Part shown: positions 26,489-35,573 of the stretch, piece by piece
How the letters are laid out: the number at the start of each line of letters is the position of its first letter
Numbering within the stretch: position 1 is the stretch's first letter
NCBI GenBank assembly: GCA_045538875.1
Contig: JAZQEG010000010.1
Coordinates: 209,378-273,377, forward strand
DNA from: RGIG4708 sp045538875
GTDB taxonomy: Bacteria; Bacillota; Clostridia; UMGS1810
Direction: 5' to 3'
Length of the DNA: 64,000 bases
Made by a program: the position numbers and the translations under genes
Notes under the pieces: model-generated
Seen by the model: only the letters and a program-made list of their open reading frames with translations
The model's database searches: none
What the model was told of the DNA's origin: nothing

Positions 26489-27142
26489 TTATTTTTTCAT
26501 ATTTTGTCTTGCTGCTTTTATATTTTCAACAAATTTTTTAGCTTCAGCAGTAATTGCATCGTAATCACCGGTTTTTGCACCTTTTGTAAGTGATGAACCT
26601 GCACCAACAGCAACAACACCAGCTTTTATCCACTCGTCTACATTATCTGCCGAAACACCGCCTGTAGGCATAATGTTAGCCTGAGGGATTGGTCCTTTAA
26701 TATCTTTAACCATATTTGGTCCAAAAATATCACCTGGGAACAATTTAATAATATCACAACCCATTTCAAGTGATTTAACAACATCATGCATTGTCATGCA
26801 ACCTGGCATGCAAGGAACTGCATATCTGTTACACAATTTGATTGTTGCTTCATCATAGTATGGGCTAACTACATACTGAGCACCTGCAAGTATAGCTATT
26901 CTTGCAGTTTCGGGGTCAAGCACAGTACCTGCACCCAAAATGATTTCATCCTCACTATAGTGCTTAGCAAGCTCTTCAATAACTCTGTTAGCACCAGGTA
27001 CAGTAAAGGTAAGCTCAATTGCAGGAATGCCTCCCTTGATGCATGCATCTGTAATTTTAATTGCCTGTTCAGCACTTTCCGCTCTGACAACAGCAACAAC
27101 GCCAACTTCTTTAATTTTGGAAATAACTTTTTGTTTGTCCAT
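26489..27142 (-). CDS. eda: KDPG/KHG aldolase
   Basis: Class I aldolase cleaving 2-keto-3-deoxy-6-phosphogluconate to pyruvate and glyceraldehyde-3-phosphate. 217 aa. VGVVAVVRAESAEQAIKITDACIKGGIPAIELTFTVP, LGAGTVLDPETA, and the Schiff-base lysine in CDIIKLFPGD are present; PTGGVSADNVDEWI binds phosphate. The start at 27142 has GAGGACATACCC. First gene of the kdgK pair; the upstream region 27160-27290 is very AT-rich without a clear promoter. Confidence 0.95.
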   Translation of the reverse strand: MDKQKVISKIKEVGVVAVVRAESAEQAIKITDACIKGGIPAIELTFTVPGANRVIEELAKHYSEDEIILGAGTVLDPETARIAILAGAQYVVSPYYDEATIKLCNRYAVPCMPGCMTMHDVVKSLEMGCDIIKLFPGDIFGPNMVKDIKGPIPQANIMPTGGVSADNVDEWIKAGVVAVGAGSSLTKGAKTGDYDAITAEAKKFVENIKAARQNMKK

Positions 27143-27293
27143 TGGGTATGTCCTCCTCAATTTTTAATACAAAGGTATTATAACATATTTTTTTTTAATT
27201 GTCAAAATAAAACACACATAAAATAACAATTTTTTTCTTTTTTAATTAATAATTACAAATTATAAAAAAACTGCTAATATTTACAAAATTATA

Positions 27294-27322
27294 TTGAAAA
27301 AATAAGTTAAATTTGATATAAT
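27294..27322 (+). promoter_or_regulatory. Sigma-A promoter of the lrp-aminotransferase operon
   Basis: TTGAAA (27294-27299), a 17-nt spacer and TATAAT (27317-27322), 36 nt before the Lrp start codon. Confidence 0.65.
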
Positions 27323-27358
27323 AATTATTAATTATTTATTTATAAAGGAGTATTCCTA

Positions 27359-27856
27359 ATGATTAAATGTGAAAAAACTGATAAAATTTTAGAATTACTT
27401 GACAATGATTGCACTATGCCACTCGAGCAGATAGCAACGCTGGTTGACTTACCAACCTTAAAGGTTGCGGAAATTATACAAAATTTGAAGGATGAAAAAA
27501 TAATCCTTAAAAATAAAAGTGTTATAAACTGGGAGCTTACTGATAAAGAATTTGTAACTGCACAAATTGAACTCAAGGTTACACCTCAGCGCGGTGAAGG
27601 CTTTGATAAAATTGCTGAGCGTATATACAAATTTCCTGAGGTAAAATCTTTATACCTTATGGCAGGTCAGTATGATTTGCTTGTGTTTATTGAGGGCAAA
27701 ACCATGAAAGAAGTTGCATTGTTTGTAGCAAACAGGCTTGCACCACTTGATTTTGTAGTAAGCACAGGTACTCACTTTGTACTCAAAAAGTATAAAGATC
27801 AAGGCGTAATTTTTGATGATAACGAAACAGATGACAGGCAGGTAATAACATTATGA
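27359..27856 (+). CDS. Lrp/AsnC family transcriptional regulator
   Basis: 165 aa. An N-terminal winged helix (about residues 5-60, ILELLDNDCTMPLEQIATLVDLPTLKVAEIIQNL) is followed by an AsnC/RAM ligand-binding domain with VKSLYLMAGQYDLLVFIEG. Family members sense amino acids. The stop overlaps the start of the next aminotransferase gene (ATGA), so the regulator is likely tied to its metabolism and may autoregulate. AAAGGAG precedes the ATG. Confidence 0.92.
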   Translation: MIKCEKTDKILELLDNDCTMPLEQIATLVDLPTLKVAEIIQNLKDEKIILKNKSVINWELTDKEFVTAQIELKVTPQRGEGFDKIAERIYKFPEVKSLYLMAGQYDLLVFIEGKTMKEVALFVANRLAPLDFVVSTGTHFVLKKYKDQGVIFDDNETDDRQVITL

Positions 27857-29019
27857 GCACATTTGATATTAATAATTTTATAAACAGCTCTGTTACAAAT
27901 ATGCAGCCAAGCGGCATACGAAAGTTTTTTGATATTGTAAGTACAATGAAGGATGCAATTAGCCTCGGAGTTGGCGAACCCGATTTTGCAACACCATGGC
28001 ACATCCGTGATGCAGGTATATATTCACTCGAAAAAGCCCAGACACACTACACATCAAATTCGGGTTTGCCTGAGCTTCGCGAGCAAATTTGCAGTTATGT
28101 AAAAAAGTTTAACCTCGACTATAGGCCAGACGAGGTACTGGTTACAGTTGGAGGCAGCGAGGGCGTTGACTTGGTTATGCGCACTGTGCTTGAACCCGGT
28201 GACGAGGTGCTTGTGCACGAGCCTGCATTTGTATGCTACAAGCCTTGTGCACAGCTTGCAGGCGGCATACCTGTTACTATACAAACAAATAGTGACAACG
28301 GCTTTAAGCTAACTGCGCAGCAAATAGAAGAAAAAATTACACCAAAAACAAAAATGCTTGTTTTATCCTATCCAAACAATCCAACAGGGGCAATTATGAC
28401 AAAAGAAGATTTGGAGCCAATTGCCGAAGTGGTAAAAAAACATAATATAATGGTATTGTCGGATGAAATATATGCAGAACTTACATACGGCGGAAAACAG
28501 CATTTTTCCATAGCTTCACTACCTGATATGAAAGACAGATGCATAGTTGTAAACGGTTTTTCAAAAGCATTTGCAATGACAGGATGGAGGCTTGGATTTA
28601 CTCTTGCTAACAGTACACTTACAAAGGCTATGACAAAGGTACATCAGTATGCAATTATGAGTTCACCAACTACAAGCCAGTATGCAGCCATAGAGGCACT
28701 AAAAAACGGCGAAAAGTCTATTAGAGATATGTGTAATGAATATGACGACCGCAGAAAAATTATTGTAGATTCATTTAACAAGCTTGGTCTTAAATGCTTT
28801 AACCCAGAAGGTGCTTTTTACATATTCCCTTCTATTAAATCAACAGGACTTTCAAGTAACGATTTTTGTGAACGTCTGCTTTTGGAACAAAAGGTTGCAG
28901 TTGTGCCTGGCACAGCATTTGGCAGTTGCGGCGAAGGATTTATACGTGTTTCGTATGCATACAGCATAAAACAAATTAACACAGCGGTTGAACGAATAGA
29001 AAAATTTTTAAACAAATAA
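27853..29019 (+). CDS. Class I/II PLP aminotransferase (aspartate/aromatic type)
   Basis: 388 aa fold-type I aminotransferase. ISLGVGEPDFATPWHI, LVLSYPNNPTGA, LSDEIYAELTYGG and the PLP-lysine region VNGFSKAFAMTGWRLGF are visible; the C-terminal Arg lies in GEGFIRVSYA. It transfers amino groups between an amino acid and 2-oxoglutarate or oxaloacetate; specificity cannot be read from sequence. Translationally coupled to the Lrp regulator, a common clostridial pairing. Confidence 0.93.
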   Translation: MSTFDINNFINSSVTNMQPSGIRKFFDIVSTMKDAISLGVGEPDFATPWHIRDAGIYSLEKAQTHYTSNSGLPELREQICSYVKKFNLDYRPDEVLVTVGGSEGVDLVMRTVLEPGDEVLVHEPAFVCYKPCAQLAGGIPVTIQTNSDNGFKLTAQQIEEKITPKTKMLVLSYPNNPTGAIMTKEDLEPIAEVVKKHNIMVLSDEIYAELTYGGKQHFSIASLPDMKDRCIVVNGFSKAFAMTGWRLGFTLANSTLTKAMTKVHQYAIMSSPTTSQYAAIEALKNGEKSIRDMCNEYDDRRKIIVDSFNKLGLKCFNPEGAFYIFPSIKSTGLSSNDFCERLLLEQKVAVVPGTAFGSCGEGFIRVSYAYSIKQINTAVERIEKFLNK

Positions 29020-29032
29020 TACGGAGATAAAA

Positions 29033-29533
29033 ATGGCTTTTAACATTGTTTTAGTTGAACCCGAAATTCCGCAAAATACAGGCAATATTGCCCGTACATG
29101 TGCAGTTTCGGGAACTAACCTACACCTTATAAAACCTTATGGTTTTAAAATTACCGACAAAAACTTAAAAAGAGCAGGTCTTGACTACTGGCATTTGCTT
29201 AATATTACTGAATATGACAACCTGAACGAATTTTTTGAAAAAAATGAAGGTGGCACATTTTACTTTGCAACTTCAAAAGGCAGACACCGCTACTCAGATG
29301 TAAAGTTTAAAGATGGTGACTTTGTTTTGTTTGGTAAAGAAACAAAAGGACTTGATGAGCAATTGTTAAAAGCAAATGAACAATTTGCCATACGAATACC
29401 TATGGTTAATGATACCAGATGCCTTAACCTTGCAAATTCCGTTGCAGTTGTATTGTATGAAGCATTGCGTCAAAATAATTATTTTGACCTGGAAACAAGT
29501 GGTAACCTTACAACTTTAAGCTGGGATGAATAA
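29033..29533 (+). CDS. trmL: tRNA (cytidine/uridine-34 2'-O)-methyltransferase TrmL
   Basis: SPOUT enzyme methylating the wobble nucleotide of tRNA-Leu. 166 aa, family length. FNIVLVEPEIPQNTGNIARTCAVSGTNLHLI, FGKETKGLDEQLL and IRIPMVNDTRCLNLANSVAVVLYEALRQ are the knot and SAM motifs. It begins 13 nt after the aminotransferase with GGAGATAAAA, so it probably belongs to the same transcript. Confidence 0.96.
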   Translation: MAFNIVLVEPEIPQNTGNIARTCAVSGTNLHLIKPYGFKITDKNLKRAGLDYWHLLNITEYDNLNEFFEKNEGGTFYFATSKGRHRYSDVKFKDGDFVLFGKETKGLDEQLLKANEQFAIRIPMVNDTRCLNLANSVAVVLYEALRQNNYFDLETSGNLTTLSWDE

Positions 29534-29578
29534 TTAACGATAAATTACATTTAATATTATAAGGAAAGGATTGGTATA

Positions 29579-30433
29579 ATGAAAAAAATTAAAATTATTA
29601 CCGATACAGCCTCGGATATTACTCTTGAGCTTGCAAAACAAAAAGATATTCATCTTATCCCTATCAATATCAATATAGACGGAATATCATACAAAGACAG
29701 GTATGATATTGACTGTGAAAAATTCAACAAAATGCTCCCAGAATGTAAGGAAATGCCAAAAACAGCTCAGATATCGGTAAGTGAGCATTATGATGAGTTT
29801 AAAAAATTCAGTGATGATTATACAATTATTTATTGCTGTATTTCGGCAAAAGCAAGCGGAACCATTCAGTCTGCCCATATGGCCAAGCAGATGATTGAAG
29901 AAGAAAACCCCGATGCTGATATCAATATTGTTAACTGCAATACCTTTTCGTACTGCTACGGCTATTGGGTACTTAAAGCTGCCGATATGGCAAAAAACGG
30001 TGCAACTGCAAAAGAAATAGTTGAAATGATAGAAAATAACTCGGAGCAAACAGAAGCTATTTTTGTTGTAGATGACCTCACCTATCTCGAAAAAGGCGGC
30101 AGAATAAAGCCTGCAGCAAAAATTGTTGGTAACATACTGGATATCAAGCCTATTCTTACAATTGAGGATGGTCTTATAGGTAGCAAAGACAAGGTAAGAG
30201 GTGCAAAAAAAGTAAACAAAAAGCTTTTGGACATACTTATGAATGATATCAGAGAGGATTACGAGCAGACAGTTATTATTTTTCACATAAATGCAGCCCA
30301 AAAAGCCGAGGCGCTAAAATCACAGCTTTTGGAAAATACACCTTTTAAAAACACTGTAATTGTTGAGGTAGGCCCTACTATAAGCATACATGCTGGCCCT
30401 GGCACATGTGCATACGGATTTTTGAAAAAATAA
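29579..30433 (+). CDS. DegV family fatty-acid-binding protein
   Basis: 284 aa, the usual length. KIITDTASDITLELAKQKDIHLIPININIDG, PKTAQISVSEHYDEF, ISAKASGTIQSAHMA and the C-terminal GPTISIHAGPGTCAYGFL are DegV hallmarks. Such proteins bind long-chain fatty acids (FakB-like) for phosphorylation by FakA; no fakA is nearby, so the role is inferred from family. AAAGGA lies upstream of the ATG. Confidence 0.93.
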   Translation: MKKIKIITDTASDITLELAKQKDIHLIPININIDGISYKDRYDIDCEKFNKMLPECKEMPKTAQISVSEHYDEFKKFSDDYTIIYCCISAKASGTIQSAHMAKQMIEEENPDADINIVNCNTFSYCYGYWVLKAADMAKNGATAKEIVEMIENNSEQTEAIFVVDDLTYLEKGGRIKPAAKIVGNILDIKPILTIEDGLIGSKDKVRGAKKVNKKLLDILMNDIREDYEQTVIIFHINAAQKAEALKSQLLENTPFKNTVIVEVGPTISIHAGPGTCAYGFLKK

Positions 30434-30515
30434 CAACAAAACATGTATTTTATATCAAGTATTTGTTAATTTTATAACAATATTGAATATATATCACTTT
30501 TTTTGGCTAAATTAC

Positions 30516-30544
30516 TTGAAAAATATTTCCAAATATACTATTAT
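30516..30544 (+). promoter_or_regulatory. Sigma-A promoter of pgk-tpiA
   Basis: TTGAAA (30516-30521), a 17-nt spacer and TATTAT (30539-30544). The leader to the pgk ATG at 30604 is about 52 nt. Confidence 0.6.
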
Positions 30545-30603
30545 TATATTTGTGTAATTATGTTTGTAAAATAATATAAAATATATTTATGAGGTGAAAA
30601 GAA

Positions 30604-31788
30604 ATGAACAAAAAAACTATTGAAGATATCGTTGTTACAGGTAAAAAAGTACTTGTAAGATGTGATTTTAACGTTCCACTTGATGAGAACAAAAACATCA
30701 CAGATGAAAACAGACTTGTAGGTGCACTTCCTACAATTAAATATCTTTGTGAAAATGGTGCAAAGGTTATACTTTGCTCACATCTTGGCAGACCAAAAGG
30801 TGAATTTAATATGAAATACAGCCTTGCTCCTGTAGCTAAAAGACTTTCTGAGCTTTTGGGAAAAGATGTTAAAATGGCTGAGGATGTTGTAGGCGAAAGT
30901 GCAAAAGCAACAGTTGCCTCTCTTAACGATGGTGATGTTTGCCTTCTTGAAAACGTAAGATTTCATAAAGAAGAAGAAAAGAATGATGCTGAATTTTCAA
31001 AACAGCTTGCTTCGCTTGCCGAAATTTATGTAAATGATGCTTTTGGTACAGCTCACAGAGCACATGCATCTACAGCTGGTGTTGCTGATTACCTCCCTGC
31101 AGTATGCGGCTACCTTATTGGTAAAGAAATTGATGTTATGGGTAAGGCTCTTTCTAACCCTGCAAGACCTTTTGTAGCAATACTTGGCGGTGCAAAGGTT
31201 TCTGACAAAATCGGTGTAATCGAAAACCTGCTTGATAAAGTAGACAGCCTCATTATTGGCGGAGGTATGGCATATACATTCCTCAAATCACAGGGTTATG
31301 AGGTTGGTAAATCAATTTGTGAAATGGATAAGCTTGACCTTGCAAGAGACCTTATGGCAAAAGCACAGGCTAAAGGTGTTGAGCTCCTCCTCCCTGTAGA
31401 AACTGTTGTTGCTAAAGAGTTTAGCAACGATGCCGAAGAAAAAATTGTTCCTTCTATTGCTATTCCTGCAGATTATGAAGGTCTTGATATCGGCCCAAAA
31501 ACTGTTGAACTGTTTTCAAATGCAATAAGCAAAGCAAAAACAGTTATCTGGAACGGACCAATGGGTGTGTTTGAAATGCCAAAATTTGCTGTTGGCACAA
31601 AAGCTATTGCAAAAGCGGTTGCAGAAGCTGATGCAGTTACAATAATCGGTGGCGGTGATTCTGCAGCAGCAGTTCAGCAGCTTGGTTTTGCAGACAAAAT
31701 GACACATATTTCAACAGGCGGCGGTGCTTCGCTCGAATATCTTGAAGGTAAAGTGTTGCCTGGTATTGATTGCCTTAACGACAAATAA
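30604..31788 (+). CDS. pgk: Phosphoglycerate kinase
   Basis: Converts 1,3-bisphosphoglycerate and ADP to 3-phosphoglycerate and ATP in glycolysis. 394 aa, full length. VLVRCDFNVPLDENKNITDENRLVGALPTI, SHLGRPKGEFN, YVNDAFGTAHRAHAS and the C-terminal GGGDSAAAVQQLG and STGGGASLEYLEGK are canonical. Codon use is more biased than in its neighbours, as expected for high expression. GAGGTG precedes the ATG. First gene of the pgk-tpiA-gpmI set. Confidence 0.98.
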   Translation: MNKKTIEDIVVTGKKVLVRCDFNVPLDENKNITDENRLVGALPTIKYLCENGAKVILCSHLGRPKGEFNMKYSLAPVAKRLSELLGKDVKMAEDVVGESAKATVASLNDGDVCLLENVRFHKEEEKNDAEFSKQLASLAEIYVNDAFGTAHRAHASTAGVADYLPAVCGYLIGKEIDVMGKALSNPARPFVAILGGAKVSDKIGVIENLLDKVDSLIIGGGMAYTFLKSQGYEVGKSICEMDKLDLARDLMAKAQAKGVELLLPVETVVAKEFSNDAEEKIVPSIAIPADYEGLDIGPKTVELFSNAISKAKTVIWNGPMGVFEMPKFAVGTKAIAKAVAEADAVTIIGGGDSAAAVQQLGFADKMTHISTGGGASLEYLEGKVLPGIDCLNDK

Positions 31789-31818
31789 TTTGTTACTTAC
31801 GAAAGGAATTGATTAATT

Positions 31819-32565
31819 ATGAGAAAAACAATAGTTGCCGGCAACTGGAAAATGAATATGACTCCAAGTCAGGCCAAAACTCTTATAGAAGAACTTAAGC
31901 CACTTGTTGCAGACAGTAAAAACGGATGCATTATTTGTGTACCATACACAGACTTGTATGTTGCTTTAGAAGCAACAAAAGGCTCAAACATTGAAGTTGG
32001 TGCCGAAAATATGTACTTTGAAGAATCAGGTGCATATACAGGCGAAATTTCACCTGCTATGCTTGAGGAAATGGGCGTTAAATATGTTATCATCGGTCAC
32101 AGTGAAAGAAGACAGTACTTTGCCGAAACTGATGTAACAGTTAATAAAAAGGTTATCAAAGCATTTGAACACAACCTTATTCCTATTGTTTGTGTTGGTG
32201 AATCTTTGGAGCAGAGAGAGCAAGGCATTACATTTGAACTTGTTGCTATGCAGACAAAAATTGCACTTCTTGGCCTTACCAAAGAGCAGGTTAAAAAGAC
32301 AATTATTGCATACGAACCAATCTGGGCTATCGGTACAGGCAAAACTGCTACAAATGAGCAAGCTCAGGAGGTTTGTGCAAAAATCAGACAAACAGTTGCT
32401 CAAGTTTATGGTTCTGAGGCAGCCGAGGCTATTACAATTCAGTACGGTGGCAGCGTAAATGCAAAAAACAGCGCCGAACTTTTTGCTAAAGATGACATCG
32501 ACGGCGGTCTTGTTGGCGGTGCTTCGCTTAAGGCAAACGATTTTTCAATAATCGTAAACAGCTAA
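31819..32565 (+). CDS. tpiA: Triosephosphate isomerase
   Basis: Interconverts dihydroxyacetone phosphate and glyceraldehyde-3-phosphate. 248 aa. VAGNWKMNMTPSQ contains the active-site Asn and Lys, VIIGHSERR the electrophilic His, AYEPIWAIGTGKTA the catalytic Glu and loop 6, and IQYGGSVNAKN the phosphate site. It lies 30 nt after pgk with AAAGGAATTGATT upstream. Confidence 0.98.
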   Translation: MRKTIVAGNWKMNMTPSQAKTLIEELKPLVADSKNGCIICVPYTDLYVALEATKGSNIEVGAENMYFEESGAYTGEISPAMLEEMGVKYVIIGHSERRQYFAETDVTVNKKVIKAFEHNLIPIVCVGESLEQREQGITFELVAMQTKIALLGLTKEQVKKTIIAYEPIWAIGTGKTATNEQAQEVCAKIRQTVAQVYGSEAAEAITIQYGGSVNAKNSAELFAKDDIDGGLVGGASLKANDFSIIVNS

Positions 32566-32572
32566 TTAACAC

Positions 32573-32604
32573 AAAACTCTGCCGAATTATCGGCAGAGTT
32601 TTCT
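32573..32604 (+). terminator. Intercistronic hairpin terminator between tpiA and gpmI
   Basis: AAAACTCTGCCGA (32573-32585) pairs perfectly with TCGGCAGAGTTTT (32590-32602), followed by CT. The gpmI gene starts 29 nt later without an obvious promoter of its own, so the hairpin probably lowers rather than stops expression of gpmI. Confidence 0.7.
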
Positions 32605-32632
32605 AAAGACAATGAAAGGAATGGTACAAATT

Positions 32633-34165
32633 ATGAGTAAAAAACCTGTTGTTCTTGCTATACTCGACGGTTACGGCGAAAGCGAATATAAAAACGGCAA
32701 TGCAATATATACTGCAAAAACTCCACGTATGGATGAATTTATGGCTAAATACCCAAAAACAGTAATCCACGCAAGCGGTTTGGATGTGGGTTTGCCAGAT
32801 GGTCAGATGGGTAACTCTGAGGTTGGCCACACAAATATTGGTGCAGGCAGAATTGTATATCAGGAGCTTACGAGAATTACCAAATCAATTAATGATGGTG
32901 ACTTTTTTGAAAACGAAGCACTTTTGGGTGCTTGTGAAAACTGCAAAAAAAATGACAGTTCACTTCATATAATGGGGCTTTTATCTGACGGTGGCGTTCA
33001 CAGCCATTTTGACCATTTGCTCGGTATTATACGCCTTGCCAAGAAAAACAATTTACAAAAAGTATATGTACACTGCTTTATGGATGGCAGGGATGTATCC
33101 CCTACCAGTGGTATTGATTTTGTTAAAAGCCTTGTTGAAAAACTTCGTGAAATTGAATGCGGACAAATTGCTTCTGTTATGGGAAGATATTATGCAATGG
33201 ACAGAGACAACCGTTGGGAGCGTGTAAGCCTTGCATATGACGCTATGGTTAAAGGTGATGGTGCAAAATGCGAATCTGCTGTTACAGCTATGGAAAAATC
33301 ATATAACGAGGATATAACAGATGAATTTATTGTTCCAACAGTTATTGTAAAAGATGATAAAGCAATCGGTACAATTTGTGAAAATGACTCTGTTATATTT
33401 TTTAACTTCCGCCCCGACAGAGCCAGAGAAATTACAAGAACAATTGTTGACAGTAATTTTGACGGATTTGAAAGAGATTTTTTTAACACATACTTTGTTT
33501 GTATGACACAATATGATGCTTCGATGCCTAATGTAAATGTTGCTTTTAAACCTCAAAAATTAGAAAATACACTTGGTGAATATTTAAGCAACAAAGGGTT
33601 AAAGCAACTCAGAATTGCAGAAACCGAAAAATATGCACATGTTACTTTTTTCTTTAACGGCGGTGTAGAAAAGGTTTATGACGGCGAAGACAGAATTCTT
33701 GTAAATTCGCCAAAAGTGGCAACATACGACCTACAGCCCGAAATGAGTGCATACGAAGTTACGGATAAATTACTTGAGGCACTTGACACTGATGCATACG
33801 ATGTTGTTATACTCAACTTTGCCAACTGCGATATGGTTGGCCATACCGGTGTTATGGATGCAGCGGTTAAAGCTGTTGAGGCTGTTGATGAGTGTATAGG
33901 TAAAGTTGTTGATAAGGTTAACCAAAAAGGTGGCATTGTATTTATTACTGCAGACCATGGTAATGCTGAACAGATGACTGACCCTAAAGACGGCTCGGTA
34001 TTTACAGCTCATACAACAAATGTTGTACCATTTATTGCAATTGGTCTTGATGAGGGTGTCAAACTTGAAGTTGGCCGACTTGCAGACCTTGCTCCTACAA
34101 TACTTGATGTTATGAATATTGAAATCCCATCAGAAATGACTGGAAAATCAATAATATCAAAATAA
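32633..34165 (+). CDS. gpmI: 2,3-bisphosphoglycerate-independent phosphoglycerate mutase
   Basis: Dimanganese enzyme interconverting 3- and 2-phosphoglycerate. 510 aa. VVLAILDGYGESE and QMGNSEVGHTNIGAGRIVYQEL (nucleophile Ser), FMDGRDVSP, GRYYAMDRDNRW, and the metal motifs NCDMVGHTG and TADHGNAEQM are present. The start is set at 32633 (MSKKPVV) because AAAGGAA lies 12 nt upstream, the same arrangement as in tpiA. Follows pgk and tpiA; gap and eno are not in the window. Confidence 0.96.
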   Translation: MSKKPVVLAILDGYGESEYKNGNAIYTAKTPRMDEFMAKYPKTVIHASGLDVGLPDGQMGNSEVGHTNIGAGRIVYQELTRITKSINDGDFFENEALLGACENCKKNDSSLHIMGLLSDGGVHSHFDHLLGIIRLAKKNNLQKVYVHCFMDGRDVSPTSGIDFVKSLVEKLREIECGQIASVMGRYYAMDRDNRWERVSLAYDAMVKGDGAKCESAVTAMEKSYNEDITDEFIVPTVIVKDDKAIGTICENDSVIFFNFRPDRAREITRTIVDSNFDGFERDFFNTYFVCMTQYDASMPNVNVAFKPQKLENTLGEYLSNKGLKQLRIAETEKYAHVTFFFNGGVEKVYDGEDRILVNSPKVATYDLQPEMSAYEVTDKLLEALDTDAYDVVILNFANCDMVGHTGVMDAAVKAVEAVDECIGKVVDKVNQKGGIVFITADHGNAEQMTDPKDGSVFTAHTTNVVPFIAIGLDEGVKLEVGRLADLAPTILDVMNIEIPSEMTGKSIISK

Positions 34166-34187
34166 TAATTTAATATTAAGTAACAAA

Positions 34188-34225
34188 AACGGACTGTATA
34201 ATTGATATACAGTCCGTTAATTTTA
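34188..34225. terminator. Terminator after gpmI
   Basis: AACGGACTGTATA (34188-34200) pairs with TATACAGTCCGTT (34206-34218), followed by AATTTTATTTT. It may also serve the convergent tyrS. Confidence 0.85.
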
Positions 34226-34289
34226 TTTTGACATTTAAATTACAAATAACAGTATGCTGCCAAAATCGCTTTGTTAGCAACAGTTTAAA

Positions 34290-35510
34290 TTATATAATTG
34301 CTTTGTGGTAAACTTTTTTACCTTTGCGTATTTTAACGCCATCTGCAAGAGATGCTTGTGTAATTACATAATTTATGTCAGTAACTTTTTGGTCATCAAC
34401 CGAAACTCCGCCCTGCTGAACAAGTCTTCTGCCTTCTGATTTGCTTGCAATGAGTCCGCATTCTGTCATAAGGTCTAAAATAGCAATTCCACCGTCAACT
34501 AATTTTGCTTTGTCAATGGTTGTTGTAGGCATATTAGAATCATCACTGCCGCCTGCAAATAGTGCGTGTGATGCAGTTTTAGCTTTTTCGGCCTCTTCCT
34601 CGCCGTGTACAAGAGCAGTAAGCTCATAAGCAAGAATTTCTTTAGCTTGATTTAGCTGGCTACCCTCCCAGGAGTCCATCTCGTCAATTTTTTCAAGCGG
34701 GAGGAATGTAAGCATTCTAATACACTTAAGTACATCATTATCTCCAACATTGCGCCAGTACTGATAAAATTCAAATGGTGATGTTTTGTTAGGGTCAAGC
34801 CAAACTGCACCATTTGCTGTTTTGCCCATTTTTTTGCCTTCAGAATTCATAAGTAGTGTAATTGTCATTGCATATGCATCCTTGCCGAGCTTTCTTCTTA
34901 TAAGTTCGGTGCCGCCAAGCATATTTGACCACTGGTCATCTCCGCCAAACTGCATATTACAGCCATAATTTTGAAAAAGATGATAAAAGTCATACGACTG
35001 CATAATCATATAGTTAAATTCGAGGAATGAAAGTCCCTTTTCCATACGTTGCTTATAACATTCGGCACGAAGCATATTGTTAACCGAAAAGCATGCACCA
35101 ACCTCTCGGAGCAATTCAATATAGTTGAGGTTTAAAAGCCAGTCGGCGTTGTTAACCATAATGGCTTTATCATCACCAAATTCAATAAATTTTTCCATCT
35201 GTTTGCGGAAACACTCGCAGTTGTGGTCAATTGTTTGTTTAGTCATCATAGAACGCATATCAGTTCTGCCCGATGGATCGCCAATATGACCAGTACCTCC
35301 GCCTATTAACACAACCGGCTTGTTACCAGCCATCTGCAACCTTTTCATAAGGCAAAGTGCCATAAAGTGACCTACATGAAGTGAGTCAGCTGTAGGGTCA
35401 AAACCAATATAAAAAATTGCTTTTCCGTTATTAACAAGTTCTCTTATTTCTTTTTCGTCAGTAACCTGAGCTATAAGACCTCTGGCTACAAGTTCTTCGT
35501 ATATCTTCAT
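34290..35510 (-). CDS. tyrS: Tyrosyl-tRNA synthetase
   Basis: Class I synthetase charging tRNA-Tyr. 406 aa. The HIGH motif appears as SLHVGHFMAL, tyrosine binding as YMIMQSYDFYHLFQ and FGGDDQWSNM, the KMSKS motif as GKKMGKTANG, and a C-terminal S4 domain as GRRLVQQGGVSVDDQKV. The start at 35510 has GGAGGCTAAT. The upstream gap to ung is only 63 nt, too short for a T-box leader. Confidence 0.97.
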   Translation of the reverse strand: MKIYEELVARGLIAQVTDEKEIRELVNNGKAIFYIGFDPTADSLHVGHFMALCLMKRLQMAGNKPVVLIGGGTGHIGDPSGRTDMRSMMTKQTIDHNCECFRKQMEKFIEFGDDKAIMVNNADWLLNLNYIELLREVGACFSVNNMLRAECYKQRMEKGLSFLEFNYMIMQSYDFYHLFQNYGCNMQFGGDDQWSNMLGGTELIRRKLGKDAYAMTITLLMNSEGKKMGKTANGAVWLDPNKTSPFEFYQYWRNVGDNDVLKCIRMLTFLPLEKIDEMDSWEGSQLNQAKEILAYELTALVHGEEEAEKAKTASHALFAGGSDDSNMPTTTIDKAKLVDGGIAILDLMTECGLIASKSEGRRLVQQGGVSVDDQKVTDINYVITQASLADGVKIRKGKKVYHKAII

Positions 35511-35573
35511 ATTAGCCTCCAAAAACAAGATACTTTATTATAAAATATTTCTGTAAAAAAATCAAGTATATCG

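Noticed and set aside
35511..35573. T-box leader upstream of tyrS
   Set aside because: Only 63 nt separate tyrS and ung and no specifier or terminator hairpin is present.
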